A stretch of 21,142 nt of DNA from the NCBI GenBank assembly GCA_041653955.1, contig JBAZEH010000025.1, forward strand, positions 1 to 21,142. The letters run 5' to 3'. This stretch comes from UBA1562 sp041653955 (GTDB lineage Bacteria > Omnitrophota > Gorgyraeia > Gygaellales > Profunditerraquicolaceae). The stretch's first letter is position 1; every line of letters starts with the position of its first letter. The notes under the pieces are model-generated. The model was not told the origin of the DNA. It ran no database searches and worked only from the letters and a program-made list of their open reading frames with translations. Both the position numbers and the translations under genes were made by a program. Of this stretch, positions 15,855 to 21,142 are shown one piece after another.

Positions 15855-15868
15855 CCGGATTCCTCCGG
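15855..15868 (-). promoter_or_regulatory. Leader hairpin of rpsT with GNRA tetraloop
   Basis: On the minus strand CCGGA-GGAA-TCCGG makes a five-pair stem closed by GGAA, a GNRA-type tetraloop. It lies at the very start of the predicted rpsT leader. It could be an autoregulatory S20 contact or a 5' stabiliser; with only five pairs it may be chance. Confidence 0.35.
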
Positions 15869-15876
15869 CAGATTCA

Positions 15877-15905
15877 TTTATAGCACAGCTGATTATTTAT
15901 GTCAA
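15877..15905 (-). promoter_or_regulatory. Promoter of rpsT
   Basis: On the minus strand a perfect TTGACA (15905-15900) is followed after 17 bases by TATAAA (15882-15877). The -35 box covers the start codon of the divergent murJ gene (15899-15901). Expected start of the transcript is about 15870. Confidence 0.85.
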
Positions 15906-17452
15906 CAAACAAATCTATCGCCAGGTCAGCGGGTATTATAGGCATAGCCACGTTATGCTCGCGTATATTGGGTTTTATACGGGATGTTGTGATAGCGAGG
16001 CTTTTTGGCGTATATGTTTACGCGCAGGCATTCGTCATAGCCTTTCGCATACCGAACCTTCTGCGCGACCTGGTAGGAGAAGGGGCCGCTAACGCCGCGC
16101 TTGTGCCTGTATTCAGCGAATACAGGGCCAGGCATAAAGAAGAAGAGTTTTGGGAGCTCGCTAATGTGGTCCTGAACCTTCTCCTGGTAATAGTCACGGC
16201 GATAACGCTTTTAGGCATACTATTTTCTCCCCTTATTGTCAGATTGATCGCCCCCGGTTTTATCTCTGACCCCGAAAAGCTTGCCATAACCGTCAGGTTA
16301 AACAGGATCATATTCCCTTATATATTGCTGGTAAGCCTCTCGGCTTACGCTATGGGTATACTGAATTCTTTAAAACATTTTTCTGCCCCCGCTTTTGCCC
16401 CCTGCCTTTTGAATATATCAATTATAATTTTTGCCATGCTTTTCGGAGAGAGCGTAAAGGGGCTGGCGCTGGGAGTCCTGGTGGGAGGGGCTTTGCAGCT
16501 CGCGGTCCAGATACCGGTCCTTTACAGGAAAGGGTTCCATCTGCTGCTGTTTGGGAGTTTCAGGCATCCCGCGGCAAAGAGTATCGGCAGATTGATGTTG
16601 CCGCGTATATTCAGCTCATCGGTTTATCAATTAAACAACTTTGTTGATTCTATATTCGGCTCCCTGGCTTTTGTGGTGGGGGAGGGGGGAGTAGCAATAC
16701 TTTATTACGCTTACAGGCTTATCCTTTTTCCTTTGGGTATATTCAGCAACGCGCTTTCCCAGGCGATATTGCCGACTTTTTCCACGCAGGCCCTGGAGAA
16801 TGACCGTAGAGACCTGAAGGATACCCTTTCTTTCGGGCTTCGCGCTACATTCTTTGTGATGCTGCCGGCTTCCTTAGGGTTCATGGTATTGGCTTATCCG
16901 ATAATAGAGACTATATTCATGGGCGGGAAATTTGATATGTATTCCACAGAAGCTACGGCCAACGCGCTTATCTTTTACAGCATAGGGTTATTCGCTTATG
17001 GTGCCACCAAGATCCTGCACTCCTGTTTTTTCGCCCTGAAGGATACGGCGACCCCGGCGAAAGTATCATTTATCGCCCTGGCCGTGAATATTTCCCTGAA
17101 CCTGGTTTTTATGTATCCCCTGAAGCTGTCCGGCCTCGCGCTGGCGACTTCAATATCGGGGATCAACACTTTCCTGATATTATTTCTGCTGCTGAAAAAG
17201 AAGATAGGCGGGTTTGGGATAAGAGGGATAGTCGCTTCTTTTCTGCGTATATTCTCGGCCAGTATCGGTATGGGTATCATATGCTGGCTGGTCTCAGAGA
17301 ATATTATTTTTGGAAGCGGCCCTTTAGCCAGAATGCTTAATCTGTGCGCTTCTATCGCCTCGGGTTTAGTGTCCTATATAGCCCTTTGTTTTATATTAAA
17401 AGTCAAAGAGATGCGCGAGCTTTGGGATTGGGCATATAAATGGATAAATTAA
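15899..17452 (+). CDS. murJ: Lipid II flippase MurJ
   Basis: Inner-membrane MOP-superfamily flippase that moves lipid II to the periplasmic side for peptidoglycan synthesis; 517 residues, the family length, with about 14 hydrophobic helices. Diagnostic parts: SRILGFIRD (Arg22, Arg28), AFRIPNLLRDLVGEGA (Arg56), FPYILL, APAFAPCLLNISI, and YYAYRLILFPLGI (Arg273). These arginines correspond to the essential R18, R24, R52 and R270 of E. coli MurJ. The position of E. coli Asp39 is Gln43 here (YAQAF for TDAF), and Asp269 is Tyr272. No ribosome site or convincing promoter is seen before ATG 15899, where the rpsT -35 box lies on the opposite strand. The end overlaps uvrC by 13 bases. Confidence 0.95.
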   Translation: MSTNKSIARSAGIIGIATLCSRILGFIRDVVIARLFGVYVYAQAFVIAFRIPNLLRDLVGEGAANAALVPVFSEYRARHKEEEFWELANVVLNLLLVIVTAITLLGILFSPLIVRLIAPGFISDPEKLAITVRLNRIIFPYILLVSLSAYAMGILNSLKHFSAPAFAPCLLNISIIIFAMLFGESVKGLALGVLVGGALQLAVQIPVLYRKGFHLLLFGSFRHPAAKSIGRLMLPRIFSSSVYQLNNFVDSIFGSLAFVVGEGGVAILYYAYRLILFPLGIFSNALSQAILPTFSTQALENDRRDLKDTLSFGLRATFFVMLPASLGFMVLAYPIIETIFMGGKFDMYSTEATANALIFYSIGLFAYGATKILHSCFFALKDTATPAKVSFIALAVNISLNLVFMYPLKLSGLALATSISGINTFLILFLLLKKKIGGFGIRGIVASFLRIFSASIGMGIICWLVSENIIFGSGPLARMLNLCASIASGLVSYIALCFILKVKEMRELWDWAYKWIN

Positions 17453-18666
17453 AGAGTATCGTTACGGGTCTGCCGCAGGCCCCGGGCGTATATATTTTTA
17501 AGGATAGCCTTGGGAAGATAATCTATATCGGCAAGGCGAAGGCGCTGAAGAAGCGGGTGCAGTCTTATTTCAGAAAGCCCATTGATACAAAAACGCAACT
17601 GATGGTTGCCAAGATAGCGGATATAGAATATAAACTATGCCAGACAGAGAGCCTGGCATTGATACTTGAAGCGGGCCTTATACGCCGGTATACTCCCAGG
17701 TATAATGTTTCTTTGCGCGATAACAAAAGTTTCCCGCTGGTGAAGATAACGAATGAGGATTTCCCAGCAGTATATATCACGCGTAAGAAAGTCTCGGACG
17801 GTTCGCGCTACTTTGGCCCTTATACCAGTTCCGGGCTCCTTAAGGAGGCTATGAGGATAATCCGCAAATATTTCCCTTATCGCTCAAATGAAAAGATGCC
17901 CCAGGAAGCAAGGGCTTACTCCAGGATAGGGCTCGCGCCCGATATAAAAAAGGGGGATAAGGAGGAATACGCGAGGACTATTGAGAATATTTCTTTGATC
18001 TTAGAAGGAAAAACGGATGACCTGGTCAGGAAGCTGACGGGAGAGATGCATTTAAGTTCCAGGGCCCATGAATTTGAGAAAGCCGCCCAGATAAGGGACC
18101 AGATAGAGTCCCTGGGCGTTATGTCTGAGAGCGCCGGCCGTTATAGCCGCAATGAAGAGCTTAATGACCTGAAGGCGCTGCTGCGTTTGAAGAAGGCCCC
18201 CGAAAGGATAGAGGCATTTGATATCTCCAATATTTACGGTAAAGAAGCCTGCGGCTCAATGGTAAGTTTTTATAAAGGCCTGCCCGATAAAGATAATTAT
18301 CGCCGTTTCCGCATCAAGACCGTGGAGAAGATAGATGACTATAAGATGACAGCTGAGGTGGTAAGGAGGCGTTATTCCGGTTCGCTTTCAGAAGAATTGC
18401 CATTGCCCGACCTCGCCCTTATTGACGGCGGCAGATCGCACCTTGCGGTAGCCCGCAAGGAGATGGAGGGGTTAGGCTTAAAGATACCCCTGGCTAGTAT
18501 TGCCAAGGATAGAGAAAATATATATATTACGGATAAAAGCGCCCCCATAAAACTGATTGCCGATACTCCGGCGCTTAACCTGATACGACGGATGCGCGAT
18601 GAGGCGCACAGGTTCGCGGTATCCTATCATCATATTTTAAGGAGGAAGAAGGTAATTGGAAGGTAA
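17440..18666 (+). CDS. uvrC: UvrC-like excinuclease subunit, shortened
   Basis: Nuclease subunit of nucleotide excision repair, 408 residues against about 600 in ordinary UvrC. The GIY-YIG domain (1-95) is complete: Gly16-Val-Tyr18, Tyr29-Ile-Gly31, Arg39 and Glu77, so 3' incision should work. A UVR motif for UvrB contact is at about 198-232 (EFEKAAQIRDQIESL). The RNase H-like domain has Asp261 (FDISN), Asp329 (LIDGG) and His390 (AHRFA), the 5'-incision triad. Two parts are missing: the stretch usually found between UVR and RNase H-like domains is reduced to about 30 residues, and the C-terminal tandem HhH DNA-binding domain is absent, the protein ending at ILRRKKVIGR. The frame is clean. It overlaps murJ by 13 and the next gene by 11 bases. 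Confidence 0.88.
   Translation: MDKLKSIVTGLPQAPGVYIFKDSLGKIIYIGKAKALKKRVQSYFRKPIDTKTQLMVAKIADIEYKLCQTESLALILEAGLIRRYTPRYNVSLRDNKSFPLVKITNEDFPAVYITRKKVSDGSRYFGPYTSSGLLKEAMRIIRKYFPYRSNEKMPQEARAYSRIGLAPDIKKGDKEEYARTIENISLILEGKTDDLVRKLTGEMHLSSRAHEFEKAAQIRDQIESLGVMSESAGRYSRNEELNDLKALLRLKKAPERIEAFDISNIYGKEACGSMVSFYKGLPDKDNYRRFRIKTVEKIDDYKMTAEVVRRRYSGSLSEELPLPDLALIDGGRSHLAVARKEMEGLGLKIPLASIAKDRENIYITDKSAPIKLIADTPALNLIRRMRDEAHRFAVSYHHILRRKKVIGR
18640..18645 (+). promoter_or_regulatory. Shine-Dalgarno site deciding a TTG start
   Basis: AGGAGG inside the end of uvrC lies 10 bases before TTG 18656. The next in-frame ATG is far inside the conserved domain, so TTG is the likely start of the alkyltransferase. 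Confidence 0.6.
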
Positions 18667-18943
18667 AGCGCGGATAACACCTTTTGCTAAAAAGGTCTAT
18701 AAAGCGGTATTAAGTATCCCTTTGGGTGAAGTGCGTAGTTACGCCTGGGTGGCAAAGAAGGCGGGTAAACCCAAAGCAGCGCGCGCGGTCGGACAGGTAT
18801 TAAACCATAATCCCTGGCCATTGATCATCCCTTGCCACCGCGTTATAGCCAGCGGAGGAAAGATAGGGGGTTATTCCCGCGGCCCCAGGAAAAAGAGGGC
18901 CCTCCTAGATTTAGAAAAGAAAATCAGGGAAGATATGCTATAA
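18656..18943 (+). CDS. Single-domain O6-alkylguanine-DNA alkyltransferase
   Basis: 95-residue protein equal to the C-terminal DNA-binding/active-site domain of Ogt/Ada/MGMT; the usual N-terminal domain is absent. Visible are FAKKVYKAVLSIPLGEVRSY (Tyr29), the recognition helix with the Arg finger (AARAVG, Arg43), the active-site IIPCHRV with Cys60, and GGYSRGPRKKRALLDLE. Because Cys60 is present it should be a suicidal methyl-acceptor, not an alkyltransferase-like (ATL) protein, in which Cys is replaced. ATL proteins have the same short size and hand lesions to excision repair, so the overlap with uvrC (11 bases) is notable. Starts at TTG with a good ribosome site. The extended -10 of the following gene covers its stop codon. 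Confidence 0.87.
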   Translation: MEGKARITPFAKKVYKAVLSIPLGEVRSYAWVAKKAGKPKAARAVGQVLNHNPWPLIIPCHRVIASGGKIGGYSRGPRKKRALLDLEKKIREDML

Positions 18944-18944
18944 T
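18936..18944 (+). promoter_or_regulatory. Extended -10 promoter of the PilT-like gene
   Basis: TGCTATAAT (TGn plus a perfect TATAAT at 18939-18944) overlaps the stop codon of the previous gene. No good -35 is seen, as is usual with extended -10 promoters. The leader would be about 40 bases. Confidence 0.65.
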
Positions 18945-18981
18945 AAACAAGGCCGTAACTTATGAAGCTTGAACTAACGCT

Positions 18982-18987
18982 GGAGGT
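18982..18987 (+). promoter_or_regulatory. Shine-Dalgarno site of the PilT-like gene
   Basis: GGAGGT five bases before ATG 18993; fixes the start. Confidence 0.75.
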
Positions 18988-18992
18988 GCGTA

Positions 18993-20066
18993 ATGAGCAT
19001 AAAAGATTATCTTAAGATAATGGTGGAAAAGGGCGCCTCTGATATGTTTTACCGCGCGGGCGGCAATGTGCGTATGCGCATTGACGGTAAAGTCGTTTCC
19101 ATAGACGACAGGGTGATAAGCCTTGATGAGGTGAACGATTCGGTCAAAGACCTTACATCTAATGAGCTCAGGGATTTTTTTAAGCGTAACCTTGATGTTG
19201 ATTTTGGCGTGTATATACCGGAGCTTCAGCACCGTTTCCGCATAAGTATCTTTATGCAGCGTAATTGGCCGATCCTTGTCGTCAGGAATATCCGTTCGCA
19301 GGTCCAGACCTTTGAAGAACTTAATCTGCCCGCGGACATACTCAGGCAGCTCTCCATGGAGATGAGGGGCCTCGTCCTTTTAACCGGAAGCTGCGGCAGC
19401 GGAAAATCTACAACTATAGCGAGCATGATAGATTATATCAACGAGAACGCCAATAAGCATATCCTGACCGTGGAAGAACCCATAGAGTTTACATTTGAAG
19501 ATAAAAAATCTATCGTGAACCAAAGGGAGCTGGACCACGATGTTTCTTCATACCAGGTGGCGCTGCGCGCGTTCACGCTGCAGAGCCCCGATGTTATATA
19601 TATAGGTAATATCCGGGATTATGAGACTATGTCTATCGCCCTGACCGCCGCGGAGACCGGGGTCCTGGTTTTAAGTACGCTGCATACAGTCAACGCCGCC
19701 CAGACCGTAGAAAGGGTCATTAACTTCTTCCCGCCGCATCATCATACGGAAGTAAGGACACAGCTGTCTTCCTTGCTTAAAGGCGTCATATCTTTAAGGT
19801 TGCTGCCCAAAAAGGATGGACAGGGGCGTATCCCCGCTTATGAGATTATGCGCCTCACCCCTACCATAAGCCGCCTGATCAGGGAGGGGAAAGTCTGGGA
19901 GATAACGCAATTCATGGAAGACGGCAATATATTCGGCATGCAATCTTTCAACCAGTCGCTGGTAAAGCTTGCTAAGGAAGGCAAGATAAGCGAAGAGGCT
20001 GCCGCCAACTACGCGGACAATAAAGATGAGTTTGTTTTAGCGCTAAAAGGGATCAAAAAACTCTAA
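18993..20066 (+). CDS. PilT/PilU-family ATPase with altered Walker B
   Basis: Cytoplasmic hexameric secretion-type ATPase, 357 residues, the length of PilT and PilU, which drive type IV pilus retraction. The N-terminal PAS-like domain (ASDMFYRAGGNVRMRIDG) leads to the Asp box region (DVDFGVYIPELQHRFRIS), Walker A GSCGSGKST (132-140, Lys138), the Walker B region (PDVIYIGNIRDYETM), the His box (STLHTVNAAQTVERVI) and the C-terminal LIREGK helix. In PilT/PilU Walker B reads GE[MI]RD, with Glu as catalytic base; here it is Asn206. Walker A also has SC in place of the usual PT. ATP binding looks possible but hydrolysis may be impaired. No other pilus gene lies in the window. It may be an accessory or regulatory member; prfB follows after 30 bases. 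Confidence 0.9.
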   Translation: MSIKDYLKIMVEKGASDMFYRAGGNVRMRIDGKVVSIDDRVISLDEVNDSVKDLTSNELRDFFKRNLDVDFGVYIPELQHRFRISIFMQRNWPILVVRNIRSQVQTFEELNLPADILRQLSMEMRGLVLLTGSCGSGKSTTIASMIDYINENANKHILTVEEPIEFTFEDKKSIVNQRELDHDVSSYQVALRAFTLQSPDVIYIGNIRDYETMSIALTAAETGVLVLSTLHTVNAAQTVERVINFFPPHHHTEVRTQLSSLLKGVISLRLLPKKDGQGRIPAYEIMRLTPTISRLIREGKVWEITQFMEDGNIFGMQSFNQSLVKLAKEGKISEEAAANYADNKDEFVLALKGIKKL

Positions 20067-20080
20067 AGCGGTATACACTA

Positions 20081-20089
20081 AGGGGAGGT
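20081..20089 (+). promoter_or_regulatory. Shine-Dalgarno site of prfB
   Basis: AGGGGAGGT about seven bases before ATG 20097 marks the start of the short first reading frame of prfB. Confidence 0.75.
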
Positions 20090-20096
20090 AAAGCAG

Positions 20097-21142
20097 ATGT
20101 TGGAAGATATCAGGGAGGGGCTTGTATCTATTGAGAGGCGTCTTGAGCAAATAAGAGGTTATCTTTGACATAGATGACAAGAAGAAACAGATAGATGAGC
20201 TTTCCGGATTGATGAGCGGCGCCGGGTTCTGGAATGACGAACAGAATTCTACCCGCGTGGTAAAACAATTGAAATATTTAAAGTCGGCCGTTGAGCCATG
20301 GGAGCGCGCGCTTCAGAAATATCGGGAATTGAAAGAGCTGGTTGATATTTCTTCCGACGAAGATAAAGAGCTGATCGCCGAATTAAATAAGGATACCGGG
20401 CTTCTCTCGGAGGAAACCGATAAGCTTGAGTTCAAGACTATCCTGGGAGGAGAATTTGACAGGAGCAGCGCTATTTTAAGCATCAATTCCGGGGCAGGAG
20501 GCACTGAATCCTGCGATTGGGCCCAGATGCTCTTTCGCATGTATAGCCGGTTCGCGGAGAGGCGCGGCTATAGCGCCAAGACTACGGATATTCTTTTTGG
20601 GGAAGAAGCCGGCATAAAGAATGTTACGCTTTTGATAGAAGGGGAGTATGCGTACGGTTATCTTAAGGCTGAACGCGGGGTCCACCGGCTTGTGCGTATC
20701 TCTCCTTTTGACTCCAATAAACGGCGCCACACCTCATTTGCCTCCGTTGATGTGATCCCCGAGATAGAAGAAGATGCAGACCTGAAGATAGAGGACAAGG
20801 ACCTGCGCATTGATGTCTATCGTTCATCCGGGGCCGGAGGGCAGAGCGTTAATACCACGGATTCGGCGGTGAGGATCACGCATATCCCGACAGGGACCGT
20901 GGCGCAATGCCAGAATGAACGCTCTCAACATCAGAATAAACAGGTGGCGATGAAGATATTGAAGGCGCGGCTCTATGAGCTGGAGATGAAGAAAAAAGAA
21001 CAGTTGTTGAAAGAGTACGGCCAGGAGAAGAAAAGAATAGAGTGGGGCAGCCAGATACGTTCATATGTAATGCATCCTTATAGCATGGTAAAAGACCATC
21101 GCACGGACCATGAAACGGGAGATGTCTCATCGGTCATGGACG
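20097..21142 (+). CDS. prfB: Peptide chain release factor 2 with programmed frameshift, 3' end missing
   Basis: RF2 ends translation at UGA and UAA codons. The first 23 codons (20097-20165) stop at an in-frame TGA (20166-20168). A +1 shift that skips base 20166 opens the long frame from 20167 to the end of the window, about 325 further codons, close to the full 365-370 residues of RF2. Seen in the long frame are the SPF anticodon-like tripeptide (20701-20709, in ISPFDSNKRRHTS) that reads UGA/UAA, and GGQ (20836-20844, in GAGGQSVN) that triggers peptide release. SPF, not PxT, identifies RF2 over RF1. The shift makes RF2 level control its own synthesis. The gene runs off the window; only the last 20 or so residues are lost. 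Confidence 0.96.
20154..20169 (+). promoter_or_regulatory. Programmed +1 frameshift site of prfB
   Basis: The element reads AGA GGT TAT CTT TGA C: an internal Shine-Dalgarno-like stretch (AGAGG, 20154-20158), the slippery CTT codon (20163-20165) and the TGA stop followed by C, the poor termination context. Order and spacing match the E. coli prfB site (AGG GGG TAT CTT TGA C) base for base in layout. Confidence 0.93.

Noticed and set aside
18962..19015. Seventeen-codon frame starting at ATG 18962 as a leader peptide of the PilT-like gene
   Set aside because: No ribosome site before it and no attenuator-like structure; probably chance.
1..21142. CRISPR array, tRNA, rRNA or insertion sequence
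   Set aside because: No regularly spaced short repeats, no cloverleaf or rRNA-like stretch and no transposase motif were seen in reading both strands; a covariance-model scan was not possible.

Overview
The window is a gene-dense stretch of a bacterial chromosome. There are 18 protein genes counting partial and broken ones, all on the + strand except rpsT. No gap between genes exceeds about 90 bases. The organism is a diderm (Gram-negative type) bacterium: it encodes an LptE-like LPS-assembly lipoprotein, a BamD-like TPR protein and lipoprotein signal peptides. Frequent ATA (Ile) and AGG (Arg) codons, TGA used as a normal stop, and several shortened housekeeping proteins would fit an uncultured lineage such as Omnitrophota. 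That placement is inference from style only; no marker gene was compared.

Region 1 (1-7219) is a signalling operon. Three tandem paralogous ABC_sub_bind-type solute-binding proteins (the first partial, the second broken by one extra G in a G7 run, the third intact) are followed by a 1130-residue membrane histidine kinase (extracellular dCache-like sensor, HAMP, four PAS, HisKA, HATPase). Two response regulators come next: REC-PilZ, which suggests a c-di-GMP link, and REC-REC with no output domain. No ABC permease or ATPase is present in the window, so the lipoproteins may feed the kinase rather than a transporter.

Region 2 (7220-11486) starts at a near-consensus sigma70 promoter. It holds nfo (endonuclease IV) and leuS, then a membrane-anchored PTS EIIA-like protein in which the phosphorylated His is replaced by Glu.

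Region 3 (11487-13357) holds a ComEA-like helix-hairpin-helix protein overlapping a ComEC that lacks the C-terminal metallo-beta-lactamase domain.

Region 4 (13358-15585) is an envelope and replication operon of overlapping genes: BamD-like, LptE-like and a very short DNA polymerase III delta subunit (holA). rpsT (ribosomal protein S20) converges on holA from the other strand, and the two reading frames overlap by 30 bases.

Region 5 (15820-18943) runs murJ, a shortened uvrC and a one-domain O6-alkylguanine-DNA alkyltransferase, all overlapping. The rpsT -35 box overlaps the murJ start.

Region 6 (18944-21142) has an extended -10 promoter, a PilT/PilU-family ATPase with Asn at the catalytic Walker B Glu position, and prfB (release factor 2) with the classic programmed +1 frameshift, cut off by the window end.

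Three points stand out. One is the lipoprotein-kinase-PilZ locus, with its frameshifted and partly homogenised paralogs. Another is the set of enzyme-like proteins whose key residue is replaced (EIIA His to Glu, PilT-like Glu to Asn, MurJ Asp to Gln). The third is a repeated promoter geometry that places the -10 box 8-10 bases before ATG, predicting leaderless mRNAs.
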